A DNA stretch of 64,000 nucleotides from Favolaschia claudopus (lineage: Eukaryota > Basidiomycota > Agaricomycetes > Agaricales > Mycenaceae), in assembly GCA_037176885.1 (NCBI GenBank), contig JAWWNJ010000024.1, positions 682,001-746,000 of the forward strand, written 5' to 3'. The notes under the pieces were generated by a model. That model saw only the letters and a list, made by a program, of their open reading frames with translations. It did no database searches and was not told the origin of the DNA. Position numbers and translations under genes: made by a program. This document shows, one piece after another, positions 1 to 11,900 of this stretch. The first letter of the stretch is position 1. Each line of letters opens with the position of its first letter.

Positions 1-1063
1 TCGTCGGAATCATATGCATAAGGGTCGCCATCTGAATCGTAGCGATTCCGGTTCGTCTCCTCGTGAATTTTCACTGCCCGACAGACCCAGCACAATCGCT
101 CTTTCTTCTTGTTGAGCATGAGTCTGGCAGACTTTGAGAATGCATCAGACCCTAAAGTCAGCCGGCATCCGTCGCATTGATATGTTGGACCCGCAGCTCG
201 AGGTTTCAACACATCTAGCGGGAGAAGCCGATGCGCGTTGTACATCTCCACTTCAGCTTTTCCTGCGGAAGCAAGGAATCGGGTGGTGGCGCTTTGCAAT
301 TCGGTCAGTCGAGCAAGCATTCCGTCGTCGTGGAACCGATGATAGAGCTGGCTGATGAGGCGGACAACTGCTGCTGCATATTCAAGATACTTGATGTCCA
401 GTGGTCGATCGCCCCACGATGAGTGGTAGACTACAGAGCAGTTTATGTCAAGCAGATCCACATAAGCAGTTTAAAGAACGTACTGCCATGAGCTGTCTTG
501 GCCCGCAAAGGCTCGGCGATGTTCTCATGCGATTCATCGTGTTCAAATATGTCGATGAGAGCCATTTCGAGTGAAGGGAGTTTATGGATGAGTTCGTACA
601 TTTGGGAATGTTGCTCGAGTTCTCTGTAGGCGAGCCATCCCCTGAGCCGCTCAATCTGTTCCTCGCAAGTTTCGCCATCAATCTCGACCCGCTTCATGAC
701 CATCGCGAGCTGCATGTCTAAGACGCAACGGCTCTGGGCGAGCTCATAGCCCAAGGCTCTCAGCGCCAACCCATCCCTACGACCGTCGAAAGTCACTTTG
801 AGGATGGTACCGCTTGCGAGTGCATCGAAAAGTAAAGTGAGGGAGGGTTTGTCCGATTCCAACGTTTTGAGATCAAGGATGTATGGTTTCGTCTGCTCGT
901 CCTCGAGCGGGGCGAGTAGGAGGCTAAGGATGGTGATGCTGCCTCCTTCTCTGCCCAGGTCGACCCCCTCGCAGCCAAGGACCACACAAGAGGTGGTTTT
1001 TAGGGCTTCAAGTAGCGGATGGAGAGATTCCGGGGTTTGACAATAGTGGTAGTCGTTTGCCAT
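1..1063 (-). CDS. 3'-5' exonuclease-like (DEDD/RNase H fold) protein, partial
   Basis: The gene runs off the left edge. Exon 1 is 1063..484 and exon 2 is 430..1 (open to the edge); the 53-nt intron has a GTACGT donor and a TAG acceptor. About 336 residues are visible. The N-terminal 220 residues look like the DEDD 3'-5' exonuclease fold of Agaricomycete EXD-type proteins: an Exo I-like segment around residues 27-37 (GCEGVDLG), an Exo II-like segment near 89-99 (VTFDGRRD) and an Exo III-like segment near 199-216 (WGDRPL then YLEYAAAVV). Two expected catalytic Asp are replaced: Gly30 where the family has D of DxE, and Val215 where YxxxD is expected. After this comes a Cys-containing tail (CDGC, then CWVC), perhaps a small zinc knuckle. 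Family membership is by pattern recognition; enzymatic activity is doubtful. Confidence 0.72.
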
Positions 1064-1721
1064 GGGTGAACGGACTGGCTGGCCGGCTGAAGCATATTTT
1101 GCGCCGTTTTTAAAGCCTAATGAGAGGCGCCAAACGTGAAGTTTGGGCGTCTGCTACACAGATTGCGATTGGCTGACATACATACTCGAAGCTTAAGAGA
1201 CTCAGGCATGAGGTAGTCTTGACCTCTCCCGCACGAAAGTAACGGCTTGAGCCTATCGACGCCAGATTCGACGTTTGTATATCGCCAAGGGTTCGGAACC
1301 TCCATGGCTGGCGTACATACAATACGGTTCGAGGAATTTCATGTCCAACATTATTAGTCTGAACGATACTCGAGTTCCCCAAACAATGATTGCATTCAAG
1401 ATAAGCATCGTCCAGAAGCCCAAGATGCCAGGTTTAGCTCGAGAGAAATCTGCCCCAGGCAACGAGCGCGTGCAAGTCCATTCTCGGCTTTAGAGTTATC
1501 CGGATTTTGATTGCGGTGTCAGTGGATTCGGAATGCTGCGCTCGGGCCATATGATACATAGTCTGAGTTGATTGGGTCTGAGTAGCGCGGATTTGCTACT
1601 TAGAGGTGGTAGAGGTGGTAGTATATGCGCAAGAAGAGTTGATGGGATCACACACCTCTTGCTCCACGTTTTCCTCGTCGCCGTTTCAACCTTGCGGTAG
1701 CCTCTCTACCTCGCACTCACT
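1064..1721. other. Intergenic, divergent promoter region
   Basis: 658 bp between the exonuclease-like gene (-) and the F-box gene (+). It should hold both promoters. I see no tRNA, no long supported reading frame and no repeat apart from a short GGTGGTA-type direct repeat near 1605-1622. Confidence 0.5.
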
Positions 1722-2942
1722 ATGATGTCTGTTGAAGGCCTTTGGGCGCGTGTCGCAAAGCTCGACAATGAGATCAAAGCGCACCGCGAATTGCTCAAAC
1801 AGCTGGAACGCGAGAAAAGTCAGACTCAATACGAGCTCAACATGGTCCGGGACCCAATGTCGCGTCTCCCATTCGAGATTTCGTCCCAAATCTTCATTCA
1901 CACTCTAAATGGCTTCGCACAGCCCGGACCCGCCCGAATCCCAACGCTCTTCCTTAGCGTTTGCAATTCCTGGAGCAGTATTGCACTCGGCACGCCGGAG
2001 CTGTGGTCCTCCATCCACATCACCTTTCCCTGCGCAGGTGGCTTCACCGAAGTCTTGCCAATCTGGCTTGATCGTGCGCGGAATTGTCCTCTGTCCATAG
2101 CACTGGAGGGTATATTGGAGCACGAGGTCACGGATATTATTTGGCAACGCGCAAAACAGCTCAGACATCTGGAGATCTGGCTGGCGGAAGGGTTTGATGT
2201 TCCAGACGGCCCTCTCCATGCTGCGCTTTGGAGAAGTGCTAGCCCGCCAGAGCCGTTTCCATCGTTGGAAACTTTCAAAATGAGCGACCGACACTTAGCT
2301 GAAGGTTCGGGCGTCTCCCCGACACACGTCGTTCAACTGCTGCGCTTGGCCCCAAATCTCACTGAGTGCGTGTTCGCCGTGCAACGTACGAATTTCCGCA
2401 CTATCTTGGGGCTTGAAGAAGGAATCGTTCTTCCCAACCTCCGTCGCCTTATTTTCGGAGACACCGAGAACCCCCATGGCGACACTGAAATCATCCATTA
2501 CCTTTCACTGCCCAAGTTGGAAGTCCTTTACATTTCTCTAATCCTGGGTGAAGGTCAGACGATACAGGTGGTCAACACCCTACTCAAATGTTTCCGCGTT
2601 GCGCCTACACTCAAACGGTTCGAAGCATGGATGAGTGTTACAACGGCGACCTCGCTATTCGTCAGCTTTCAGAAAACCCGTTCTTTGTTTATTCGTCTCA
2701 CCACCCTAGTCATTCACTGCCCGTCGATCTCTGACGTCGGCCTCTACGAGCCATTGTGGATCGCAATACTAGAGTTAACGACAGCTCGCCGCAGAAGGCT
2801 CAAAATTTTCCGTCTCAACTTAGACGGACGTGGCCCGCCGCACGAGAATCTCCCCGACGCAAACACTATGGCTGCGCTCAGAGTATTGGCGGATGCTGGC
2901 ATGCGAATACACATTACTGGCGTTCTCGAAGACGTTCTCTGA
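1722..2942 (+). CDS. F-box-like protein, single exon
   Basis: Intronless frame of 406 residues. It opens with a coiled-coil-like stretch (about residues 5-45, rich in K/E/L), followed by an F-box-like motif (about 48-95: SRLPFEISSQIF, then CNSWSSIALGTPELWSSI), then a leucine-rich body typical of Agaricomycete F-box proteins, which usually act as substrate adaptors of SCF ubiquitin ligases. Two adjacent ATGs exist (1722 and 1725). The paralogue at 11901-13190 (-) begins MSV, which favours 1725. Relative to that paralogue this copy lacks about 23 residues in the central leucine-rich part (near residue 275), without loss of frame. Function beyond F-box adaptor is unknown. Confidence 0.8.
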   Translation: MMSVEGLWARVAKLDNEIKAHRELLKQLEREKSQTQYELNMVRDPMSRLPFEISSQIFIHTLNGFAQPGPARIPTLFLSVCNSWSSIALGTPELWSSIHITFPCAGGFTEVLPIWLDRARNCPLSIALEGILEHEVTDIIWQRAKQLRHLEIWLAEGFDVPDGPLHAALWRSASPPEPFPSLETFKMSDRHLAEGSGVSPTHVVQLLRLAPNLTECVFAVQRTNFRTILGLEEGIVLPNLRRLIFGDTENPHGDTEIIHYLSLPKLEVLYISLILGEGQTIQVVNTLLKCFRVAPTLKRFEAWMSVTTATSLFVSFQKTRSLFIRLTTLVIHCPSISDVGLYEPLWIAILELTTARRRRLKIFRLNLDGRGPPHENLPDANTMAALRVLADAGMRIHITGVLEDVL

Positions 2943-4413
2943 GGATTCAGAACGTTTTTGACACTGTCGGCTGTGGTGCATCATATCGTACATACTCGCG
3001 ACTCGGCGTAGGCTTTGCGCTGTCTCTGGGCGCACTTTTCTTCTTTCTCCCACCCTCCCACTGCCTCTTGATTGGTCGCTTACCCTCTGGTGGCCGCGGG
3101 TCTCCGTCCTCCGGACCCTCAGTGGCCTTTGCGTACGGGTTCGGCCGTACCCGCGTTCCCCCTTCCTCCGACTACAGTCTTCACCGCGTCCAGTTGCCGC
3201 GTGGCGAAGTCTGCAGCCGGCCGAACCCCCCGCCCACCCACACAAGACCATCGCCATTTCCCTTCTGATCACTTCCCTACCACACTCGCACACCTAGCTT
3301 GCCTTGGGTCTCTTCAAGTTCCCTATCATGACCAACTGAATGGAATCCCCTCATTCTCGTGATGCTTGGCGGTTTCCCTATGCGGATTAATCGAAGGGGC
3401 ACCGATCCCTAGAGAAGCCGTCCAGCTTCGACCGCTTCTATGGCACACACCAACGCTCGCCTCAGTGTTCGACGAGTTCAGACTCACAATGCGGTGCTCG
3501 ATCATTCAGCCTCCTTGCTCTGGTTTTGCGGCCACGAGAGAATATTCGCTCAGAAATGGGTCAGTCACATCCATGTTCTACTCGTACTCAGCCTGACTGG
3601 CTCATGGACTGTGCAACTTGTCTCATCGTGACTAGCTCAATGGAAGCTTTCATTATCGTGGTTACAGGGAATACCCTAGATCCTCCAGGGCACATTGAGC
3701 TAGAGAGCTGTGACCTGAACTGCTTCCAGGATACCTGGCCGCTTGCCCACTTTTCGCTATGCAATTGAAGCTCGATGGAGGTTCAAGCCGAGTTGCACGT
3801 ATCAAGCAACCGTCGAGCCAAGTTCCGTTAACCCTGGCTTTCGGCCATTCCACAGTCCTCGTGGATGTCGCGCACATTTTTTGTTCCCTCGCAGTTGGCT
3901 TCTCAGCTCGTCAGCTTTTGTCGCTGTTCCTGGCTTTTACGGCTGAGAGCCACAGAAACTGCGGAGAATCACGGAGAGTCGGTGCAGTGACTCAGAAAGA
4001 CTCATGCCGGGAGTGATGCGTCGGTGGAGGGTAATTATGGTTTGAAGAAAGCTTGTGTCTGCAAGTTGAGATATCACATTCACCAATTGCTTGTTTCTTG
4101 AACCTTCTGTCAGTTCAGCGAACGAATCCATAATTCGACCCTTGAATACATATATCAGCGTATTTCATCCCGTTCAACCATTTACATAGATAGTTTTGCA
4201 TACCTGAGTGATTTACTGTAATTTCACGAGAAGGATGAGATAATCTTGAAAGTGCTCGGCAGACATCTGGACCTTGATCGGTGCTGTGACAAGTGTTGCG
4301 GCTTGACCTATCCACCGACATCCTATCCCAGTTTACTTGCGTCTCGTCATTGCTCTCTGTTACTGGCTACGAATTAACTTTGGCGCGGCCTTGCGCTCTT
4401 TCCCTTGACCACC
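2943..4413. other. Intergenic, no gene recognised
   Basis: 1.47 kb between the F-box gene and the Rho GEF gene, both on +. Only short frames without family resemblance. The last few hundred bases presumably hold the promoter and 5' UTR of the Rho GEF gene; its ATG lies in a good context (ACCATGT). Confidence 0.5.
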
Positions 4414-7400
4414 ATGTCTACCGCTATGTTGTCTGGTCGGCCTCCGACACCTGTGGACCACGATCTCCAGATGCTCTACGACGAAGTATGGGCTGGATTT
4501 GCGGCAGAGTCGCCGACAGCGGACGGGGAGATCGATACAATATACAGCACGTATGCGACGGATTCGGAGGCTTCACCGACTGTCTCATCGTCGAGTGGAC
4601 AATGTATGCCGGCTGCCATTCTTCGACTAGACAGTCATTAACCTCTTTAGATGACAATGGTTATTCTGCGCCTTCCTCGAAGAGTCACAGGCCTTCCACA
4701 GGCGGCGTTAGACGATTGCCGCCCACCCCTTCTTCGCCATCCCCCTCAAGTAGCTTGGCAATGTCCATGCCGGAACCTGAACCATACGACGGCAGTATCC
4801 CATCGCCACGGCCCAGTGTCGACTCGTATTCCACAGGAGGCGCTTCTGAGTTGCTCAGAAAAGCGACTACAGGCAGTATGCGCAGATTGCCTTCTGCACC
4901 GGGCAAGGGTGCAGCTCGCCCTGGGTCCTCCGGAAGGGGCGCGGAATCCCCAAGCCACTACGGTGGAATGTCCCGCGCGGCCTCGTATCGGCCGCCAGGA
5001 GCGGCTGCACCCGTTAAACCTGGATCTCCTACACATGAACCCTACGACTCGTATCCGCAAACAAACGGACATAACCAGGCGCTTGCGGACAGCGTGCAGT
5101 ATAAGCTAATGCCTGCGTGTGAGTACCTATCGTTTTGTACGAAAAGTATGCTCATATCCTGCAGATAATGACCCAAGCTATGCACGTTCAGCGTCTTCGC
5201 AGTCCCTGAGCCGGAATACCTCCGCCAACAGCACAGGCGCGCCTCCGCCTTCCGCTTACCGCCACGAACCCGATCAATACCTTGCGGCGGGACCTAGTGG
5301 TATAGATCGGCGCCCGAGTGAGATGTTGCGGGATCTTGCAAGCTACACCCCAAGGGGTCCCCTTGAACTGCATGAAAACGACGTAGACGGCTATTGGGAG
5401 GACGAGGACGAAGAAGACGACGAAAACCGCTTCGTCAATTTCTCGCTCCTTTCGCACATCGCAGTGCAGTTACGCGACAAGGTCCCCCGTGGCACACACG
5501 TCAAGGGCAGCATCCCGTATCCTCGAGCATTCACCGGCAAGGATATCGTTAGCACTATCCAGACGCAAATACAGCGCGAACTGGCGATCAACCACGGGAT
5601 ATCAACGAGCGATCGACGCGCCGCGTTGCAAGTTGCACGCAGCTTGCAGAGCCAGTTGTTTTTCTACGAAGTAGAATGGGGTGGGCGGGTGCTGCAGGAT
5701 GGTGTGGAGGATGTGTATATGTTTTTGGATGATCAAGAGGGTGGTACGGATGCTGCCCCCGAGCGCGAGGAGCTTCCGACCGGCGTCGTGACGATGTTGA
5801 CGAAGTGTTATTCCCCCAGCTGTGGAGACGAGGTGCCTTGCTACTCTTACGGCTGTCCTCGAAGGGTGCGTATTTGACAGTCGCCTCACATCTCGACTCT
5901 GACGCTTTCTAGGGAAATTCGTTCGTCGCCGCGACCCCTGGCCCTGCTGAGAGTCCAGCCGTTCCCCTGCCCGGGGACTGGTCACATACCGTGCCTCAAG
6001 AGGTGCTCACTCAACTCCCCGAGAGCGAGATTAATCGCCAGACGTGCGTAATCTGACCATTTTTGCATGATACGTACCTCACATTCTCCGAAGCATCATT
6101 CACAAGTTGATCAGCAAGGAGGCGCAGTATGTGCAGGATCTCGACACTGTAGAAAGCGTTTTCCTCAAGCCGCTTCGGGCGGCGAATCCGCCTGTGATCC
6201 CACTCGAAAGGCTGGAGGACTTTATAGACGAAGTTTTTGGGAACATCCTGGACTTGCGAGAGTGCAATCGGCGGCTGCTTGAGGTTATGTATGTTCGGCA
6301 GCGCGAGCAATCACCCGTCATCCAGCGTATAGGTTCGTGTCTGATGATAGCGATGGAGTCGACAATTTACACTCGTTTGCAGGCGATGTGTTCCTTTCAG
6401 CTGCCGCTGAATTCAGACTGGCATATCCTATATACATTGGGCATCATCCACTGGCTGAGAAGCGTATGAAGGAGGAGATGGATGGGAATCCGGAATTGCG
6501 GTTGTTCCTCGAGGTGCGTACTCTTTACAATCCCTCCCAACATTATGTTCGTTTGAATTGATGATATTCTTCTGCATTTTCTAGCACTGCTCGCGGCAAA
6601 CTTCTCGATCTGGCGACACAATGCGGTTCGATTTGAAACACTTCCTTAATCGACCCGCAGAACACCTGCAGAAGTATCCTGTTTTACTCGAGGCGATATA
6701 CCACGAGACGGCGGAAGGGAATCCCGACGCGGATTATCTCATGGAGGCCGTTGGCGCGATACGCAATTTGCAGAGTGTTGCGCAATTGCGGACGTTCCAG
6801 GCTGCGATGGGCAAGGGAACCCCGGGAAAGTGGGAGTGGCACGACCTTGTTGCAGAGGATGTGCGCAAAGCGCTACCGAAGGAGGAGCAGAAGCGGCAAT
6901 CGTGCGTTATAAGCTGGGAGTACGCAAGCAAAGGCTGACTCGTCTTTCAGAATTATCTTTGAGTTGATTAAGGGTGAAATGTCCTACGTAAAGGATTTGG
7001 AGAACATTGGAGTCGTGAGTCTCTGTGTCCCGCTAATGCATTCCAATCCAACCACTCGGACTAGATGTATGTCGAGGGGTTACGAGCAGCCCGACCACCA
7101 ATCATTGCTCCGGACCGCCTCGAACAGTTCATATCAGACGTGTTCCACAATTTTGCGGATCTGCATGCACACCATCTCAAGCTTGTTCAAAAGTTTCATG
7201 AAATACAACGCGAGCAGCACCCTACCATACGGAGTGTCACTGCAGCGATGTTCGACGCTGCCTTGAATTTCCGTGACGTATACATGGAATATATTCCCAA
7301 CTATCCTATCGCAGCGTACAGGATAGATGACGAAATGGCCAACAACCCTGATTTTAAAGGTTTTGTCGATGTGCGTCTTGTCTCCATTTTCTCCTCCTTG

Positions 7401-9975
7401 CACACTGACACTGGTTTAACTGCAGTCTTGTGTACGGCATCCGGACGCACATCGACTCGACATGAAGAACTTCATCAATCGCCCGATTCCGAGGTTGCTT
7501 CGGTATGAGCTGCTGCTCAAGGGTATCTTGGACGAGACAGCTCAGAACCATGATGATCGTAAGGAGATTCCGCAGGTTCTGGAAGTGATCAAGGCCTTGG
7601 GGAAGGATACCGAACCGGGTGTTGTTTCGGCCAAACAGAAAGTCGAGCTTTGGCGGTATAATTCGAATTTCGTTTTCAAACCTGGAGAGGCCGTCGTACG
7701 TATAATCTGATTTATTCTCTATCAACGATGGCTGATCCAGGTTCACAGGATATGGACCTCCTTGATCCTAACCGGTCGCTAATTTTTGCGGGCAAAGTCA
7801 TTCGCCAACCTGACAATACAATTCCCACAATAGAATGGAGCGGATGGACGGAGCTGTTTGTTGTGCTGTTTGATAATTATTGTGAGTCTGTCGACTTTCG
7901 TCGTTCAACGCTCAATATTGTCACCAGTGGTAATGACGAAACCCAAGGAGAGGGACGGAGTGACGAAGTACCATGTTAATCGACGAGTAAGCTCCTTTGT
8001 CGAACTCGAGGAGATTGACGCTGACTCAATGTCTAGCCAATTCCTTTAGATCTACTAACGCTTGTGAACTTCACTGACCCTCCAACGCAACGCGGTACCG
8101 GTTTGCTTCGCAACTTGCGTGGAGAGCGTGGAGGCCCAGAAAATGCCGTTGGTAACTTGACCCCCGAGAGTGCCGGGGACTCTCGTGCGGTGTATCCATG
8201 GACGATTCACCATAATGGTCGTCTTGGCGGCGCACAGATACTCTTCTCCGAGTCAGCACAGGCTCGCTCGGAATGGAAACAGAAGTTGGAGGAGGCGCTG
8301 GGGATTCGCAAGGTTGTGCAGGAGTCGAACAGAGTATTTGAGGTCGAGACGTTGAGCGCGGACACGTTCTTGGTGCCCTCGGTTGCGATCGGTACACCGT
8401 CGCCGCAATGGAATCAAGACACTTCGTACACAGGCAAAGTCACTTGCTCGGTGCCATTCAGTGAGTCTAATAAGAGCGTCGGGCCCTGAATGCTCACATT
8501 ACCTCAGATACTGCTGACGGCCGTGGCCTGGTTGCGATTGGGTGCGCTGAAGGCGTGTGGATTGGCTTCCGGCACGATCCTCGGTGTATGTTTGTGCTTT
8601 CTCCATGTCATGCCAAACTCAACCCATTTGCTAGCGATGCGCCGTGTCCTTCACCTCAAAATGGTGACGCAGTGCGCGATGCTGGACGAGTTTGGTATCT
8701 TCCTCGTTTTGGCCGACAAGTCTTTGTTCGCCTATCACATCGAGGCGTTAGTACCATCTTCACCGCATGCCAGCCACGCATCACAGGTCCCACAAAAGCT
8801 GAATGGGACGAAAGACGTGCATTTTTTCACTGTGGGGACGCTGCATAACCGGACGCTAGTAGCGTATATGAAAAAGAAGGGGGTATGTGCATCGTTCACG
8901 TTATTTCAAATTTTTCTTATCTCTTTCGTTAGCTCGAGAGTGTTTTCCGCGTCCTTGAGCCTGTCGCTGACAAAATCAACGAGCGGGTCAAGGCCCCTGC
9001 CGGATTGGGCTCGCGTCTTGGTTTTCGATCCACTAAATCCGAATGGTTCAGAGTATACAGGGTTAGTATTTTTTTTCAGCCGCCCGACGACTTTTTAATT
9101 TAATGGTTTCTTCCGTAGGACTTTTTCCTACCGTCAGAGTCTTTTGATTTGTACTTCTTGAAAGCCAAGGTAGTCATTTTGTGTACCAAAGGCTTCGAGA
9201 TCATGGACCTCAACCAGTGCGTAATATCGTTCGATGTTTGTATTACGCTGACCAGGTATGCAGTTTCACGAGTGTTACAATCCCGTTGCGAGATGAAGCG
9301 CATCTTTCGCACTTGTCCAAGCGATGCGATGCTTGTCGACCCATAGGAATGTTCCGCTCAAATGAAGACGGTTTCCTGTTGTGTTACAACGGTTGGTTAT
9401 ACTTTTTATTTGTCCCTCATAGAAACTGACCTCTGGCTTCAGAATTCGGTGTTTATGTCGACAAACACGGAGAACCTCGACGGAATGGAGTTACCATTGA
9501 ATGGGAGGGTAACGCTGAAAAGGTCGCCCTCCACCAGCCGTATATCCTTCTTTTCGGATCTCGTTTCATCGAGATTCGGAACATTGAAACTGGGCGGCTG
9601 GTCCAAATTATCCCGGGCAATGACATACGCTGCCTGTGGGACGGGCGGGGTGTCGGCTCTACTATTGTAGCAACACCAAACCCCGATGGAGAGCCAACGG
9701 TGCAAGAGGCTCAAGTGCACGGCGTCATGAATGGAGACTTGATGTCCTCCGCTGCTCGCACGTCTCGCGCTGCTGCCCAACACGTCTTCGAACTCATCCC
9801 AACCATCCCATTATTCTTACCGGAGCCAGTACCCGGTCCCTCTGCTTCGCAGTCGCAATACTTCACTCGCCCTGGGCTATCTGGTTCCCAGTCACAGTAT
9901 TACGGTCAAAATTCGTCCTACTCGCCCCCACCCCAATCACCTGTCCGAGCCTCTGGATCTAATAGTTGGCGATGA
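4414..9975 (+). CDS. Rho guanine nucleotide exchange factor (DEP, two DH-like units, PH, CNH)
   Basis: Nineteen exons: 4414..4603, 4651..5118, 5165..5865, 5913..6043, 6094..6332, 6383..6513, 6585..6901, 6951..7014, 7065..7370, 7426..7695, 7749..7881, 7928..7986, 8037..8460, 8508..8585, 8635..8882, 8933..9061, 9119..9216, 9264..9391, 9443..9975; 1548 residues. Order: Ser/Pro-rich disordered N-terminus (1-300), DEP domain (about 305-420), a first DH unit (about 497-725, opening with LISKEAQYVQDLDTVE), a second DH unit (about 726-939, opening with LIKGEMSYVKDLENIG), PH (about 940-1144), CNH beta-propeller (about 1145-1470) and a short Ser/Gln-rich tail. DEP-DH-PH-CNH proteins are the Rom1/Rom2 class that activate Rho1 at the plasma membrane for cell-wall integrity; that role is inferred. 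Introns are 46-71 nt. The duplicated DH is unusual. Confidence 0.88.
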
Positions 9976-10166
9976 GAATGTAATGATATACTGTACACTA
10001 TACCTTATGCGCTTCGTAGTTTGTATTTCTTATGGAAATTTCGGAACCTTGGAAATATTTTTGCCAGTCTACGCTGACGGAAAACGACAGAAAGCAATAA
10101 AAATTGTTGTCACCACTGGTGGGCAGCTCGCATATCACCACTTCCAAACGCGAAGCTGGATTCACG

Positions 10167-10171
10167 AAAAA
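10167..10171 (-). terminator. Pol III terminator of tRNA-Asn
   Basis: Five A on the + strand, i.e. TTTTT on the transcribed strand, 11 nt past the 3' end of the tRNA. This is the usual RNA polymerase III stop signal. Confidence 0.7.
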
Positions 10172-10182
10172 GTGAGGACACC

Positions 10183-10260
10183 TGCCCCAGAGAGGCTCGA
10201 ACTCTCGATCTCACGATGTCACTAACAGTCGTGCGCCTTAACCAACTGGGCCATGGGGCA
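10183..10260 (-). tRNA. tRNA-Asn (anticodon GUU) with a 5-nt intron
   Basis: On the minus strand the sequence folds as a complete cloverleaf: acceptor TGCCCCA/TGGGGCA, D stem GCC/GGC with loop motif AGTTGGTTAA, anticodon stem CACGA/TCGTG, variable AGATC, T stem GAGAG/CTCTC with loop TTCGAGC. The anticodon loop is 12 nt (CTGTTAGTGACA). Removing GTGAC between positions 37 and 38, the canonical eukaryotic intron site, leaves the 7-nt loop CTGTTAA with anticodon GTT. The D arm and anticodon region match the fungal tRNA-Asn pattern. Total 78 nt including the intron; CCA is not encoded. Confidence 0.93.
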
Positions 10261-10395
10261 TTGATAGTCGTTCCCCCGTAGCGGACAAGACCGCGGCACC
10301 AGCTAAATCGAAGCCAAAGCCGAGAGCAAGCTGAGAGTCCGTTAAAGCCGAAAAACTCTCAACTTGAACTTGTCCCAGCTTGCTTCACTTCGTCC

Positions 10396-11464
10396 ATGAC
10401 TATGTCATTCAGGTGCTCAAAGACTTTGCACCCTATCTATAACCGACGTCTATACACCAGTCTACACTCGTCTGACGCTCGAGCTCTTGATGAATGGATC
10501 GCGCCTCCGAAGCAACTTGTTCTCAGCGACTCGTTCACTATTGAACGTATTTCCGATCTATACTTGACGCTTCCTACTCGGGATGGTACAAAAACTGTCT
10601 ACAATCCTCCCGAACTATCCGCCCCCCTTCCATACGGCTCCCATCTAACCTTCTTCCACCCTCGGAATTCAGAGAGTAAGCTTCGCGCCGATGGGACGGA
10701 TGCCGACTTTTGCCCACCTCCACCATTGACGAGGCGTATGTGGGCTGGCGGTCGCATGACATGGAATTCACGAAACCCGTTACGTATTGGAGAAAGTGCA
10801 GTGTCTACTTCCACTGTGCAATCTGTTGAAAAGAAGGGATTTGACAAGGGGACGCCGATGGCGTTCGTCAAACAAAGGATTGAAATCACTGCGTCGGGCC
10901 AAAGAGAGCCTTCGGTGGTGGAGGAAAGGTCGCACGTTTATATTGCTGATACTGCAGTTGGTAGTAGAGTCCCTCGAGATGGCAAGCCTACTGCTGGGTG
11001 TCCTGCCCTGCCAGAAACCTGACCATTCATCAGTCAAGGGCATTCCGTCAAAGACTGATTTCTCCTTCACCTTTACTCCTTCTCCAATAACTCTCTTTCG
11101 CTTCTCCGCTCTTACCTTCAATGGACACCATATCCATCTCGATAAGGACTATGCCCAATCAAAGGAAGGTTACCCAGGTCAGTCGTTCCCGCATGCCCTC
11201 GTATGGTTGAAAGTCATCTAGGCTCATTCAGAGAGACTCGTACACGGGCCCCTGACGGCGTTGATGCTTCTCGAAACCACAATGCTTCACAAACCTAACG
11301 CAAAATTGGCACAATTCGATTATCGAGCCAGAAATCCAGTCATCGTTAACCAGCGCATGACTATCAACGGTGTTTGGAACGGTGATCATAGAGCCTTTCT
11401 TTGGGCCGTGAATGACGAGGGTGTTGTCGGGATGACTGGGGAAGTTGAGCTCGGGATTGACTAG
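10396..11464 (+). CDS. MaoC-like hydroxyacyl-thioester dehydratase (HTD2 / mesaconyl-C4-CoA hydratase type)
   Basis: Exons 10396..10956, 11015..11177, 11232..11464; 318 residues. The first donor is the weaker GTTGGT, chosen because only it restores frame. The N-terminus is basic and free of acids for about 20 residues (MTMSFRCSKTL), consistent with mitochondrial import. The first half carries the divergent hot-dog motif RMWAGGRMTW and EERSHVY. The second half has FRFSALTFNGHHIHLD and EGYPERLVHGPLTALML, the MaoC-type hydratase core with its Asp/His active-site region. Fungal members are mitochondrial 3-hydroxyacyl-thioester dehydratases (fatty acid synthesis II) or related acyl-CoA hydratases; which substrate applies here cannot be told from sequence. 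Confidence 0.82.
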
Positions 11465-11900
11465 AGCTGCTTGGGCGCCATAATTTCGATCGACCGCCCT
11501 CGGTAGCTGGTAGCGCTGATCCAGAGATGTTGGAATTCAAGTGCTATGTTCATCTGACCTCATCACTCGCAGGAGCTTGAAGACATGTTTTGATTTTAAT
11601 GAACGAGCTTGCGAATAAGTTCTCAAGGAAAAGGAAGCCACAACTCTAAGGATTGATGTTAAGGACACAATTTGTATTCACTTGAACCACGTCCGAAAGG
11701 CTCTCCGTATGCATTTGGTCAAGATTTCATGACAAGCGAATTGGCCTTGATCAACTGAGACATGTACACCTAAATTGTACCCTCCAGCTGCTTCATCGAG
11801 GAGGTGTGAGAAACTAGTTCCGACAATTCCCAGCTTGCCCAGGATCCCGCGACACAAGCAACCAACGATCGGAGTTCTGGCATTGTAGAACCCGATTATC
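11465..11900. other. Convergent intergenic
   Basis: 436 bp between the 3' ends of the dehydratase gene (+) and an F-box gene (-). Presumably the two 3' UTRs. No gene or repeat seen. Confidence 0.5.
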
